Shown here: positions 18,319 through 27,998 of the stretch, piece by piece
Layout: every line of letters starts with the position of its first letter
Numbering within the stretch: position 1 is the first letter of the stretch
Assembly: GCA_015060975.1 (NCBI GenBank)
Contig: SUXI01000002.1
Span: 62,001-126,000, forward strand
DNA length: 64,000 nt
DNA from: Bacteroidales bacterium
GTDB lineage: Bacteria; Bacteroidota; Bacteroidia; Bacteroidales; Muribaculaceae
Reading direction: 5' to 3'
Program-made: the position numbers and the translations under genes
The notes under the pieces: generated by a model
Database searches by the model: none
The model's input: the letters and a program-made list of their open reading frames with translations, nothing else
What the model was told of the DNA's origin: nothing

Positions 18319-19503
18319 CTATCTGAGTGGGACTTCGATACGAAAGGTTGTGCCTGTGCCTACTTCAGAATTCAGCACATAGATACGCCCTGAATGATAT
18401 TGCTCTATGATGCGTTTGGCGAGCGTAAGACCAAGCCCCCAACCTCGTTTCTTGGTGGTATATCCGGGATTGAAAATGGTTTTGAAGTTCTTGCGTGACA
18501 ATCCCTTACCCGTGTCCGACACATCAATATACCCTTTCCCTTTTTCAATGCCGGTGGTGACGGTTATTGAACCCGACCCTTCCATTGCATCAACTGCGTT
18601 TTTTATAAGATTTTCCATCACCCACTCAAACAATGGCGCCGATGCCATCACTCGAATGGAATCGGCACAAACATTTATATCCAATTTAATGCGTGAAGAT
18701 ATACGCGATGACATATATGAAGATGCTCGCATAACCACATCATTAAGATTTTCTTCCTCCATTTGAGGCTTGGAACCGATTTTTGAAAAACGAGATGCAA
18801 TGGTACTCAATCGTTGCACATCCTTATTCATCTCAGCCACTGTCTCTGCATCAACTCCAAGGCTTTCCATCAGCTCCATCCATGCCATAAGCGACGATAT
18901 AGGAGTCCCCAACTGGTGAGCCGTTTCTTTCGACAACCCCACCCACACTTTGTTCTGCTCGGCTTTTTTGGTTGACAACACAGCAAAATAAACCACTACA
19001 ATAAATGCAAGCATCACAAGCAACTGTATGTAAGGATAATAGCTCAATCGCTTCAACAACGTGGAGTCTTCATAATAAAGATGTTGACTATATCCCTCAT
19101 CAATATCAATATTAATCACATTTGATGAGTTGCGCAAATTTTCAAGTTTTTCATTGAGATAAGCAGCATTTGTCTCCGACAAAAACATGGGATTAAGAGA
19201 ATCTATCGGCTCCGGCAATGAAAAATTACTATGTGATAAGATATTACCGGCATCATCGGTCAGCAACACCGGTATAGTGTGGTTGCGATTGATAATACTA
19301 AAAAGAAAATCAACATCTGTACCCGATTGCTGGGTTATCATCTCCTTTGTGGCGTCTGCCCAAATCTCCATTCGCTCACGCTCTTGTTGCGAGAGGTCAT
19401 TGACCAAATTATTGAAGAAATACAAAAATATAGCCACAACAACAACCGCAATCACAAGAAATGCGATTTTACCATATCGGCGTATGTCGTAGATATTAGC
19501 CAT
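18319..19503 (-). CDS. Orphan membrane sensor histidine kinase
   Basis: A first membrane helix (about 11-31) and a second near 156-175 enclose an extracytoplasmic sensor region of about 120 residues. The kinase core has an H-box with phospho-acceptor His in KETAHQLGTPISSL, an N-box VMENLIKNAVDAM, a G1 box DVSDTGKGL and a G2 box GWGLGLTLAKRI, ending EVGTGTTFRIEVPL. The GTPISSL form belongs to the HPK class common in Bacteroidetes. No response regulator gene is adjacent, so the partner is elsewhere. I chose the ATG at 19503; a TTG two codons upstream is weaker. Confidence 0.9.
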   Translation of the reverse strand: MANIYDIRRYGKIAFLVIAVVVVAIFLYFFNNLVNDLSQQERERMEIWADATKEMITQQSGTDVDFLFSIINRNHTIPVLLTDDAGNILSHSNFSLPEPIDSLNPMFLSETNAAYLNEKLENLRNSSNVINIDIDEGYSQHLYYEDSTLLKRLSYYPYIQLLVMLAFIVVVYFAVLSTKKAEQNKVWVGLSKETAHQLGTPISSLMAWMELMESLGVDAETVAEMNKDVQRLSTIASRFSKIGSKPQMEEENLNDVVMRASSYMSSRISSRIKLDINVCADSIRVMASAPLFEWVMENLIKNAVDAMEGSGSITVTTGIEKGKGYIDVSDTGKGLSRKNFKTIFNPGYTTKKRGWGLGLTLAKRIIEQYHSGRIYVLNSEVGTGTTFRIEVPLR

Positions 19504-19542
19504 TAACAAATAAACGAATAGCGTTGATAATTATTACATGTG

Positions 19543-19550
19543 CAAATTTA
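19543..19550 (-). promoter_or_regulatory. -7 promoter box of the histidine kinase gene
   Basis: TAAATTTG on the minus strand, 40 nt before the kinase start. It lies within 21 bases of the divergent box for pnuC, so the two promoters overlap back to back. Confidence 0.55.
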
Positions 19551-19570
19551 GATAAAAGTAAGTAATTTGC

Positions 19571-19578
19571 TACCTTTG
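19571..19578 (+). promoter_or_regulatory. -7 promoter box of the pnuC-TPK pair
   Basis: TACCTTTG, 21 nt before the ATG at 19600. Its position rules out an upstream TTG (19567) as the start codon. Confidence 0.65.
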
Positions 19579-19599
19579 CCGTTGATTTTTTGCAACACT

Positions 19600-20178
19600 A
19601 TGGAATTTTTAGAGATAATAGGTACAATTATAGGTCTGATATATCTATGGCTCGAGTATAACGCAAGCATACACTTGTGGATAGCAAGCATTGTAATGCC
19701 TGCTATCTATACATTTATCTTCTTTGATGCAGGCTTGTATGCCGATATGGGAATACAAATCTACTACGTTTTAGCTTCGATTTATGGTTTTATTTGCTGG
19801 AAATGGGCAATCGACAGAAAAAACAAGGAAAATGAGGCAAAGAGGCTAAAAATAAGCCATGCGCCTTACAGGCTATACACTCCACTTAGTATTATCTACA
19901 CAGTCCTTACATTTGCTATCGCATATATTCTTATTAGGTTTACCGACAGCAATGTCCCTTGGTGGGATAGCATCACAACTTCATTAAGCATAGTGGCAAT
20001 GTGGTTAATGACCCGTAAATATATCGAACAATGGTGGGTGTGGCTCGTTGTTGATATTATGAGTGCAGGAGTATATATTTACAAAGACTTATATTTCACA
20101 GCCGGGCTATATGCTCTATATGCCGTAATCGCTTACTTTGGATATAAAAAATGGAAAAAATTGATGATTACGCAATAA
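19600..20178 (+). CDS. PnuC-family transporter, probably for thiamine (PnuT-like)
   Basis: This is a seven-helix inner-membrane facilitator of the PnuC family, 192 residues, with typical blocks FLEIIGTIIGLIYLWLEY, YYVLASIYGFICWKW and a C-terminal WWVWLVVDIMSAGVYI...LYALYAVIAYFGYKKW. The family takes up unphosphorylated vitamins that are trapped by a kinase inside the cell. The next gene, overlapping by 28 nt, is thiamine pyrophosphokinase, so thiamine (PnuT) is the likely substrate rather than nicotinamide riboside. That is inference from context. The start at 19600 was chosen because the longer frame begins inside the promoter. Confidence 0.85.
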   Translation: MEFLEIIGTIIGLIYLWLEYNASIHLWIASIVMPAIYTFIFFDAGLYADMGIQIYYVLASIYGFICWKWAIDRKNKENEAKRLKISHAPYRLYTPLSIIYTVLTFAIAYILIRFTDSNVPWWDSITTSLSIVAMWLMTRKYIEQWWVWLVVDIMSAGVYIYKDLYFTAGLYALYAVIAYFGYKKWKKLMITQ

Positions 20179-20804
20179 TAAATTTTGATTTCTCTCCCGA
20201 AGCTATAATTGTGGGTGGAGGGGATTTTCCAACTCATGAAACTCCGTTGGCAATGCTCCATAGCACTCAAAAAGTAGTATGTTGCGATGGCGCCGCCGAC
20301 GAATACCTTTCACATGGGCTCACTCCATGGCGCATCGTGGGCGATGGCGATTCATTGAGCGATACCACAAAAACAAAATACAACGACATAATACGTCTAA
20401 ACCCCGACCAAGAAACCAACGACCAAACCAAAGCCGTTGAATATCTTGCCGACAAAGGAATTAAAAACATCGTAATTGTAGCGGGCACAGGGCGTCGCGA
20501 AGATCACACTCTCGGTAACATCAGTTTGCTTATCGAATATCTCCACATGGGATTAAATGTAAGAATCTACACCGACTATGGCATGATGGTGGCATGCAGT
20601 GGCAACCAATCATTCTATTGCCACAAAGGATGCGCCGTATCAATATTTGGCTTTGGCACCGAAGATATGAAAAGTGAGGGACTCGCCTACCCTATTCGTG
20701 ACTTCACTTCGTGGTGGCAAGGCACACTCAACAAAACTACGGGCAACCAATTCTCTATCCACTGCAAAGGGGAATACATCGTATTTATAAACTACCCACA
20801 ATAA
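20151..20804 (+). CDS. Thiamine pyrophosphokinase
   Basis: The enzyme transfers pyrophosphate from ATP to thiamine to give thiamine diphosphate. Conserved blocks are VCCDGAADEYLSHGLTPWRIVGDGDSL (ATP and metal binding Asp residues), DQETNDQTKAVEYL and GTGRREDHTLGNISLL. The 217 residues fit the bacterial/yeast THI80-like form. Its start overlaps the PnuC-type gene by 28 nt, so the two are translationally coupled and form a thiamine salvage pair. Its 3' end overlaps the convergent HAD gene by 13 nt. Confidence 0.92.
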   Translation: MEKIDDYAIINFDFSPEAIIVGGGDFPTHETPLAMLHSTQKVVCCDGAADEYLSHGLTPWRIVGDGDSLSDTTKTKYNDIIRLNPDQETNDQTKAVEYLADKGIKNIVIVAGTGRREDHTLGNISLLIEYLHMGLNVRIYTDYGMMVACSGNQSFYCHKGCAVSIFGFGTEDMKSEGLAYPIRDFTSWWQGTLNKTTGNQFSIHCKGEYIVFINYPQ

Positions 20805-21628
20805 TCCCGCTCAATAAAACGGGCTACTGCATCGGCAGTATTGGAGCCTATTATGTGGTGGGCAATGGCTTTTACCTCGGGAAGGGCATTATTCACGGCA
20901 ACAGCCACATCTGCCACTTTCATCATGGGAATATCGTTAAGGTTGTCGCCAAACACTACTACCCTATCGGCTCCCGCTTCACTCGCCAACTGTTTCACTG
21001 CCGCAGCCTTTGACACACCGGGAGCAAACAACTCCAATAACCCTATATTCTTGTCAAAAATATCAACATAACACGACACCGAACAATCAACCGTAGCACT
21101 CAAATCATCGGCAAGGGAAAAAATGCGGTCACGATTACCCATGGCAAATAAAAACACTACTCCGGGAAGATATGGCAACAACCCATGAGAAGTGTCAATA
21201 TTGAAATTCTTCAACCCAAGATTCAACCGCCCGTCAACAAACGCTTGCTCCTCGGGCAACATCAGCCCATTATGATACACTTGCATCGACTTCCCATTAG
21301 GCAAAGCATAGCGAAATGGATTCACCCCATATTCATCACTCTTCGCCATTAACTGCTTATATGTATCTTGAGCAAGATATTTTACATTGATATAACTTTT
21401 CGTTTTGCGACACCACATTGCGGCACCGGTCATTACTATTGCCGGCAATAAAGTTTCCGTCTTGGCAAGAATCATCTCCACTGTTGCCGGAGTGCGAGCT
21501 GTAGCAACAGTTATATGCGCTCCCCGACGTGTCAAATCGGTAATAATTCGAGCCGACGTGTCACTTAATCGGCTATCGGCACCAAGCAACGTGCCGTCCA
21601 TATCACTTATGTAAAGAGTTTTTGCCAA
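20792..21628 (-). CDS. HAD-superfamily hydrolase, Cof type (subfamily IIB)
   Basis: This is a predicted cytoplasmic phosphatase. Motif I is ISDMDGTLLG (8-17), motif II a Thr in VATARTP, motif III a Lys in the cap-side segment (SKAAAVKQLA) and motif IV GDNLNDIPMM, with the large Cof-type cap between motifs II and III. Substrates in this subfamily are sugar phosphates, FMN or pyridoxal phosphate; none can be assigned here. It is the last gene of the seven-gene minus-strand run, 5 nt after the acyltransferase. Confidence 0.9.
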   Translation of the reverse strand: MAKTLYISDMDGTLLGADSRLSDTSARIITDLTRRGAHITVATARTPATVEMILAKTETLLPAIVMTGAAMWCRKTKSYINVKYLAQDTYKQLMAKSDEYGVNPFRYALPNGKSMQVYHNGLMLPEEQAFVDGRLNLGLKNFNIDTSHGLLPYLPGVVFLFAMGNRDRIFSLADDLSATVDCSVSCYVDIFDKNIGLLELFAPGVSKAAAVKQLASEAGADRVVVFGDNLNDIPMMKVADVAVAVNNALPEVKAIAHHIIGSNTADAVARFIERDYCG

Positions 21629-21633
21629 TATGA

Positions 21634-22632
21634 TTATAATTTCAACAATCGCATAAAATAGCGGCGCGGTTGGTCAATTATCACACACGCCACAAAAACT
21701 ACTAAAACAATTGTGATTGCCACAATAGTAAACATTGGCAATGACAATTGCGACCAAAGAGATTCAACTACCGCCTTGAACTGTCCCCACACCAATGGAT
21801 TCTTATGCACAAGATATACAGCAAATGCCGATGCCGCACAATAGTTTATAACTTTATTTGTAAATACGACCGACTTAAACATCATAAAGAAACTTATCGA
21901 TGCCAACACCACAAATGGAGAGTTATAAGCAAACGCTACAATAGATTTATTATAGAGAGAATTAAGCAATATCACGCCGGTAAATACGACCCATGCAATA
22001 GTCGCATACAACCCAAGGTTTTTAATTTGAGGAATAAACCTATATATATATCGGCCAATGAGATACATCATCACAAGTTGCAAAATAGTGTAGCCCGTGG
22101 GATTGAAATTCCCTCCCCAAAACCATCCTGCATACAAATTAAACAACATAAAGGCACCAAGGCTTATACTATATTGTTTGAATGTCATAGATTCAATCGA
22201 CTTATTCAAGAATGGAGCGAGAAGATATAAGCCTAAATATGCTGGCACAAACCACAAATCATTATGCGTATATATCATCACACTCTCAATCATCATGTCT
22301 ATACTCCATTTGTCGGCAAATTTTCCGGTAAGAGCAACAAATACTCCTGCCAATGCACAAATTGCCACAGAATAGAATAAACAATAAGTTGTAAATCGCA
22401 AGAATCCTTTCCATGATGAGCGAATCCCAAAATAGCCCGAAATAAGCACAAAGCAATTAACGCCTATAATCGAAATACTTTCAACCACTAATCGCCACCA
22501 ATCACGAGCCATCATTGATGCGATATCACCCATTGGCTGTGGCAATCCTAGAGATGCACCATCAATATGCACCACAAGTATCAATAACATGCTGACGATG
22601 CGAAGAAGTTCAATATTAGATTGCCGTTGCAT
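21634..22632 (-). CDS. Acyltransferase family 3 membrane protein (OafA-like)
   Basis: About ten membrane helices with the family signature near the start (NIELLRIVSMLLILVVHIDG, with His in helix 1) and VESISIIGVNCFVLISGYFGI, where an Arg/Ser block follows. Acyltransferase_3 proteins move acetyl or other acyl groups onto surface sugars at the inner membrane. The exact target is unknown. It is 11 nt behind aroB. A second, only distantly similar member is at 45615. Confidence 0.88.
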   Translation of the reverse strand: MQRQSNIELLRIVSMLLILVVHIDGASLGLPQPMGDIASMMARDWWRLVVESISIIGVNCFVLISGYFGIRSSWKGFLRFTTYCLFYSVAICALAGVFVALTGKFADKWSIDMMIESVMIYTHNDLWFVPAYLGLYLLAPFLNKSIESMTFKQYSISLGAFMLFNLYAGWFWGGNFNPTGYTILQLVMMYLIGRYIYRFIPQIKNLGLYATIAWVVFTGVILLNSLYNKSIVAFAYNSPFVVLASISFFMMFKSVVFTNKVINYCAASAFAVYLVHKNPLVWGQFKAVVESLWSQLSLPMFTIVAITIVLVVFVACVIIDQPRRYFMRLLKL

Positions 22633-22643
22633 AATCTATATTA

Positions 22644-23711
22644 TTATATGTGCATAAAGTCGCGATAAATATCAAGTGCTGTTTTTATATCTTCTTCCGA
22701 TGCAATACAATCAATGTGTATGTCTCCCACTTGTTTCAACATTGTAAAATTAATCTCACTTGCCGAATCGTTTTTCTTATCATGACGCATAAATTCAATT
22801 AATGTCGCATAATCATCGCAAGTGATATTGAATGCACCATAATTATCGTAAATATAAGTCGCCAAACGTGCCAATTCATCAGATGGGAACTGCAACCGCA
22901 TGTGCGATAACACTAATTCCATCACCAAACCCCATGCCACAGCATAGCCATGAGGAATAGGCTTGTTGCGTTGCAATGCAAGCGACTCAAAAGCGTGTCC
23001 GGCAGTGTGTCCGAGATTCAATGCCCTGCGAATTCCCTTTTCGGTGGGGTCTTCCTCAACAACACGTTTTTTCACCATTACGCTTTCTTGAAGCAACTGC
23101 AACATTTGTTCAGCTTCAATATTTACCACATCATTAGCAAGGAGCCTATTGTATGTATCTGCATTTGAAATCAATCCATGCTTGAGCATCTCGGCATATC
23201 CCGACAGCAATTCCTCGCTACTCAATGTTGAAAAATATCGCGTTGAAATAATTACAGCTTCAGCCTCACAAAATGCCCCAATCTCATTTTTATATCCATT
23301 GAAATTTATCCCTGTTTTTCCTCCTACGGCAGCATCAACGGCACTCAACAATGTTGTGGGTATATTTACAAATCTTATTCCTCGTTTAAATGTAGCGCCG
23401 GCAAAGCCTCCTATATCGGTAACCACTCCTCCACCGAGATTAACCAATAACGATTTACGAGTGGCACCACCCTCTACAAGGCTACTCCAAATGTGCATCA
23501 ACGAATTGATATTTTTATTTGTATCGCCCGCCTCAATAGTTATTACCGTTGCATTAGCGATTACTGATGATTGAGTAACGAGTTGAGGCAATACCATTTT
23601 CTCGGTATTCGCATCGACCAATACAAACACCTTTGACGGTTTGTATTTTTCAACCAAGACATCAAGTTGCGATGCTACATCGTTACTGAATATCAAATCT
23701 TGATGTTTCAT
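22644..23711 (-). CDS. aroB: 3-dehydroquinate synthase
   Basis: AroB makes the carbocyclic ring of the shikimate pathway from DAHP, using NAD and a divalent metal. Visible marks are the NAD-binding GGGVVTDIGGFAGATFKRGI, IPTTLLSAVDAAVGGKTGIN, the Glu in SGYAEMLKHGL and the metal-binding His residues in NLGHTAGHAFE and IPHGYAVAWG. The length of 355 residues is normal. It is the fifth gene of the minus-strand run; the shikimate pathway has no obvious link to its neighbours. Confidence 0.95.
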   Translation of the reverse strand: MKHQDLIFSNDVASQLDVLVEKYKPSKVFVLVDANTEKMVLPQLVTQSSVIANATVITIEAGDTNKNINSLMHIWSSLVEGGATRKSLLVNLGGGVVTDIGGFAGATFKRGIRFVNIPTTLLSAVDAAVGGKTGINFNGYKNEIGAFCEAEAVIISTRYFSTLSSEELLSGYAEMLKHGLISNADTYNRLLANDVVNIEAEQMLQLLQESVMVKKRVVEEDPTEKGIRRALNLGHTAGHAFESLALQRNKPIPHGYAVAWGLVMELVLSHMRLQFPSDELARLATYIYDNYGAFNITCDDYATLIEFMRHDKKNDSASEINFTMLKQVGDIHIDCIASEEDIKTALDIYRDFMHI

Positions 23712-23719
23712 ATATCTTT

Positions 23720-24472
23720 TTATTCAATTATGAGATTAAACATTTTGAGAACTAATCGTGGCAACATTTCGGCACATTGTGGCATTGAATCGAATACTAT
23801 CGCCGCACCGGCTCTCTCTAACTCTTCACGAGGAATGGGTCCGGTAGTAACAGCAATAGTAAACGCACCGGCATCATTTGCCGATTTCACCCCCAACGGA
23901 GCGTTTTCAATGGCAATAGCTTGCGATGGACGCACATTAGCCAACATCATTGCCTTTAAAAATGGTTCGGGATGAGGTTTCCCACATTTCACATCACGCG
24001 AAGTTACCATCATATTGGGAGTGAACGCCCCGGGAAAATCCCGTTCAAGACGGTCAATTAATGAACGTTGTCCCGACCCCGTAACAAGCACACGACGCAT
24101 ATTAACTTCCTTGAAAAATTCAAGCATCTGCATCGCTCCCGGCATAGGCTTCACCGATGGCATTTGTGTAAAATATAATGCCTTGCGAGCATACAACTCC
24201 TCGATTTCCTTGGCGGTGGCATCTCGCCCGTATGCTCTATTAAAGAGGATATTTAAAGTCGAAGCACCTGTGCGACCTTCATACAGGAAAAATTCCTCAC
24301 GAGTGGCAGAAATTCCTAATTCGGTTGCCAATCGATGCCAAGCATCGGCATGATTTCCCATCGAATCATAGAGCGTGCCGTCCATGTCAATAAGCGCCGC
24401 TATAGGTTGCAACCGCTTATAACGACGACGTCGAAGAAACGACAATATTATATCATCACTAATTTCGGTCAT
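23720..24472 (-). CDS. HAD-superfamily hydrolase, beta-phosphoglucomutase-like
   Basis: A HAD phosphatase of subfamily IA: motif I IDMDGTLYDSMGNH (about 28-41), motif II VTGSG, motif III KCGKPHPEPFL and motif IV AIENAPLGVKSANDAG. The helical cap sits between motifs I and II. The GKPHPEP and ENAPLGV forms resemble beta-phosphoglucomutases and sugar-phosphate phosphatases. A N-terminal extension of 25 residues (LSFLRRRRYKRL) is basic. It overlaps the AsmA-like gene by 4 nt. Confidence 0.88.
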   Translation of the reverse strand: MTEISDDIILSFLRRRRYKRLQPIAALIDMDGTLYDSMGNHADAWHRLATELGISATREEFFLYEGRTGASTLNILFNRAYGRDATAKEIEELYARKALYFTQMPSVKPMPGAMQMLEFFKEVNMRRVLVTGSGQRSLIDRLERDFPGAFTPNMMVTSRDVKCGKPHPEPFLKAMMLANVRPSQAIAIENAPLGVKSANDAGAFTIAVTTGPIPREELERAGAAIVFDSMPQCAEMLPRLVLKMFNLIIE

Positions 24473-27400
24473 ATCTTCTTTTTCTTTTTTGAACCGGCAT
24501 CATTTGAATCTTCAGGCAAAGCCACCGGTGCAGGAGGTGCAGGGAGAAGTCCTTCTTTAATAAATAACAATGAGTCGGCACGCGAAATAGTGTCATTTGA
24601 TTCTTCGGCAATTCGTTCAACTTTTTGTCCCGTATTTAGCAACTTAAGTTTTGACGAACGATCAACACCGCGACGGAATACATTTTCAATTTGACGCAAA
24701 AGATTCACACGAGTGGTATCAACTATTGTAACACGCTCTGCCACCATTTTTTCTTTAAATTTAGCTCCGCCAAGTCGCACCTTCATATCATCGGGATTAC
24801 CTTTTACGGTAATTCCAAATTTAAATGGAAGTGGAGATTTTAATACCGAAACATGGTAATTAAAATTCATTGCCAAATCATTATATCCAAGCACACCAAG
24901 CTTATATCGGTCAATATTAAACATAAATGGGAACAATTCCATTTGAGAATCTTTCACCAATAGTTCTACCGACATTTTATCAATCATATTTTTGCTCTTA
25001 TTCTTAAACAACAACCATTTTGATATAGTCTTGAATGTTTCGGCATCCATCAAAACCAAGCTGTCTCCCTCTATTTTTATTGCGGCATTAAGCGACGGCA
25101 ACACAAGATTCATTGCTGTATCAACATCAACAGTAGCAGCGACATCGGCATTAACAATACCACTAATATCTTTCATCAATGGCATAATTGTATCAATTGC
25201 AGGCATCAAATCAAGGAATCTGTCGATATAAAAATCTTTTATCTCCATGCCAAATCCAAAATTCATATCTTTCTTCGTTGGAGCGGAATATAATGCCGAA
25301 AGGTTAATACTTCCCATATCGGTAGATGCTTGCAATCGGTCAAACCGCAACGATCCTCGATAGATCTGAATGTTACCCGACATATTATGCATCAGCATAT
25401 CACTATATATGATGTTTTTTGCCGTTACACGCATAATCGCATCAACGTTAATAGGCACAAGCAACGCTCCCGATTCTTGGGTTTCGGCTTGTTGATCTAT
25501 AACCGCGTCAAGTTGAGATTCATCTTCTATATTTTCCAAAGCCGATGACATTGACATCGATGACGTCGCAACTTTCTCTGAATAAGCCGACCCGGCAAAC
25601 ACCGCCTCGGCCAATTGGTTTACATCGATAGTATCGCTTCGCAATATAAATGCCATCCTCAATGGCTGATTACCTCGGCCACTCAATGCTCGTTTGATAT
25701 TACTTATTGAACCATTGACCGAGAAATTACTTCGTCCACCCTTATATCTCATGCTGTTAAACGCCACACTATCGGTAGTAAATTGAACATCTACATTCGA
25801 GATTCTGTTTCGTAGTGGGAAATATGGTGTAAATATTCGTGCACTTTTTGCCTTTATCCTACCTTTTACATCCCAACGGTTGAGTAATGCACGAGTGCTA
25901 CGGTCAACTCCGAAATCTATAGTCGATATTTCACTCTCAACACTATCCATTCGTGCGTTTCTAATATTGCGATTAGCTCTAACTTCTCGACGAGCCATAG
26001 CATAGGCCGAATCGTTTGAGATCATAGGATTTTCTTTCACAATTCTATCAAATACCGTTTTCACCTGAGGAGACATTTTGCGTCGTGGTTTAAGATGTGC
26101 GATAACCGACATTGCGCTCTCCCTTAAATTTACGCGCATCTCCTTGGTTGAAGCACCCATACTTCCGGCATTGATGCGCAAAATCAATTCAGGTACTTTT
26201 TCTAATTTTTTGAATCTTCGCAAAGCCGACAAACATTTAACATCACGCAACCGCACTCGCATGGTATCGGCTTCGGAACGATAATTCAATCGACCTATCA
26301 TCACGGTACCACCAATGGGGTTAATTTGAGTTGAATCTATCGACGACGCCAAATTTGCACAACCCACACCCGACTTAAAGTCTGACATTCTAACATCATA
26401 CCCATCATAATGAAACGCACAAGTATCAATTTTAATCGATGCTGTTAACATACTATCAACTCTATGATTATTGCGCACAAAACTTTCGCTTGTACCTAAT
26501 TTCATTTCAACATTATGAGCATAAACATCTGTAATAGTATCGGTTGAACGGTATTTCAAATCGGTCAATGACAAGGCTCCCTTTAATAAGGCTTTATGAA
26601 ACTTATTGCTATTCAGATAACTTTTACGCAACTTGAATTGAGTATCAGCATTCATTTCGCCACTCAACCGACCGGGAATCATTTCAACAATAAACGGTGG
26701 CAAATTTTTCAGATTTATCATACCGCTAAATTTACCATCGATAAATGGGTCTGAAATCAACGAAGAAAGTTTTGTTGACAATGAACAATCAACACCCATA
26801 CCGTTAAGATGCATTTTCTTGACTTCCACAATAGCTTTATCGATGTTTTCACCTTTCAATACTGTCTTTATTTCAGTTGAGAATCGTTTCGCCTTAAGTT
26901 TACCATAATTTAGATAACAATCAGGAATTCGCACATTCACTTCAGCCCATGGCATTGTTTCTTTCATAAAGTAAAACGGCTTTGAAAGATGCATATCCAT
27001 CTCAAATGAGGCATCGGTTGCAACACCTTTCAGTAATGAAGCATATTCTTCAGGCACTCGTTTCTTAATGTCAACATACTTTATGGGCTCAAGCGTCATT
27101 GACAATTTATTTATTTTCATCTCATCCCCAAAATCAAATTCTCCATCAAGATGAGAATTTATTATATCGGCCCCAAGCGTGAATTCCTTTAATGCAACAA
27201 TGTTTGGGTCGGTCTGCTCCCATTCCAACTCACCATTAACCACAAATGGTACGTTTTGAAGATTTATCATTCCCAACAATGGTGATGCGACATTTCCTTG
27301 AAAATCCAATATATATTTAGGTTCCTCAACACCATTAAAATCCACAGTTTTAAGATTAAGTGTCACATCAATACTATCGGCAAGAGAGAAATATCGAATA

Positions 27401-27996
27401 GGTTTTGCATCGACAATCACAAAACGGTCGATACAAATACGTGGCAACAATATTTGTGTCGTATCTGTATCCGTTACCGTATCGGAATCTGACAACGGGA
27501 CTATGTTATAATTTGCCATAACACTGTCTATCGCCACTAAATTTACCATTGGCTCATGAAGTTGAATGTCATATAAACTCAACCGCCCCAATGATAATTC
27601 TTGCAATTTAACACCGCCCTTGAAATAACTTAATGCTAATAAGCTATCAGCATTAGCCGGGATTCGACCTCTCACAGAATCTTCAACGCCATTCAATGCC
27701 CGGCTCACCATTGCCAATGTATCTATTTCGAGAGTTATTTCGGGAAATGTTTCCCACACAGTCAATTCTACCCGTTTCACACTCACATCGGCAGCAAGGC
27801 TTTTTGACAAATATTTTTCAGTTAAAGGAGTTAACCGTTCAGGAGTGAGTACACTTACCATTGCCTGCAACAATCCAAGCAAAAGCAACACCAAAGCAAA
27901 TGTCAACCACATTATGCTTTTTATTAACTTCATCCACCACCGTTTTTTTATAGACTTTGATGATGTTTTATTAACCATATTTACGTCTGTACTCAT
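24469..27996 (-). CDS. AsmA-like large envelope protein
   Basis: An 1175-residue protein with one N-terminal membrane helix (about 26-50, LIKSIMWLTFALVLLLLGLL) and a long periplasmic part rich in beta strands, the layout of AsmA/TamB-type bridge proteins. The segment PLTEKYLSKSLAADVSVKRVELTVWETFPEITLEI is the typical AsmA N-terminal module, and the C-terminal FNYHVSVLKSPLPFKFGITVKGNPDDMKVRLG is the AsmA-2-like end. Such proteins act in outer-membrane lipid transport or assembly. The extreme C terminus is Lys-rich. It sits in the middle of the run, with 2 nt to the DUF5715 gene. Confidence 0.85.
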   Translation of the reverse strand: MSTDVNMVNKTSSKSIKKRWWMKLIKSIMWLTFALVLLLLGLLQAMVSVLTPERLTPLTEKYLSKSLAADVSVKRVELTVWETFPEITLEIDTLAMVSRALNGVEDSVRGRIPANADSLLALSYFKGGVKLQELSLGRLSLYDIQLHEPMVNLVAIDSVMANYNIVPLSDSDTVTDTDTTQILLPRICIDRFVIVDAKPIRYFSLADSIDVTLNLKTVDFNGVEEPKYILDFQGNVASPLLGMINLQNVPFVVNGELEWEQTDPNIVALKEFTLGADIINSHLDGEFDFGDEMKINKLSMTLEPIKYVDIKKRVPEEYASLLKGVATDASFEMDMHLSKPFYFMKETMPWAEVNVRIPDCYLNYGKLKAKRFSTEIKTVLKGENIDKAIVEVKKMHLNGMGVDCSLSTKLSSLISDPFIDGKFSGMINLKNLPPFIVEMIPGRLSGEMNADTQFKLRKSYLNSNKFHKALLKGALSLTDLKYRSTDTITDVYAHNVEMKLGTSESFVRNNHRVDSMLTASIKIDTCAFHYDGYDVRMSDFKSGVGCANLASSIDSTQINPIGGTVMIGRLNYRSEADTMRVRLRDVKCLSALRRFKKLEKVPELILRINAGSMGASTKEMRVNLRESAMSVIAHLKPRRKMSPQVKTVFDRIVKENPMISNDSAYAMARREVRANRNIRNARMDSVESEISTIDFGVDRSTRALLNRWDVKGRIKAKSARIFTPYFPLRNRISNVDVQFTTDSVAFNSMRYKGGRSNFSVNGSISNIKRALSGRGNQPLRMAFILRSDTIDVNQLAEAVFAGSAYSEKVATSSMSMSSALENIEDESQLDAVIDQQAETQESGALLVPINVDAIMRVTAKNIIYSDMLMHNMSGNIQIYRGSLRFDRLQASTDMGSINLSALYSAPTKKDMNFGFGMEIKDFYIDRFLDLMPAIDTIMPLMKDISGIVNADVAATVDVDTAMNLVLPSLNAAIKIEGDSLVLMDAETFKTISKWLLFKNKSKNMIDKMSVELLVKDSQMELFPFMFNIDRYKLGVLGYNDLAMNFNYHVSVLKSPLPFKFGITVKGNPDDMKVRLGGAKFKEKMVAERVTIVDTTRVNLLRQIENVFRRGVDRSSKLKLLNTGQKVERIAEESNDTISRADSLLFIKEGLLPAPPAPVALPEDSNDAGSKKKKKI

Positions 27997-27998
27997 AC

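Noticed and set aside
21748-22230. Antisense open frame of 160 codons in the acyltransferase gene
   Set aside because: The minus strand encodes a clear membrane acyltransferase; the antisense product has no family features.
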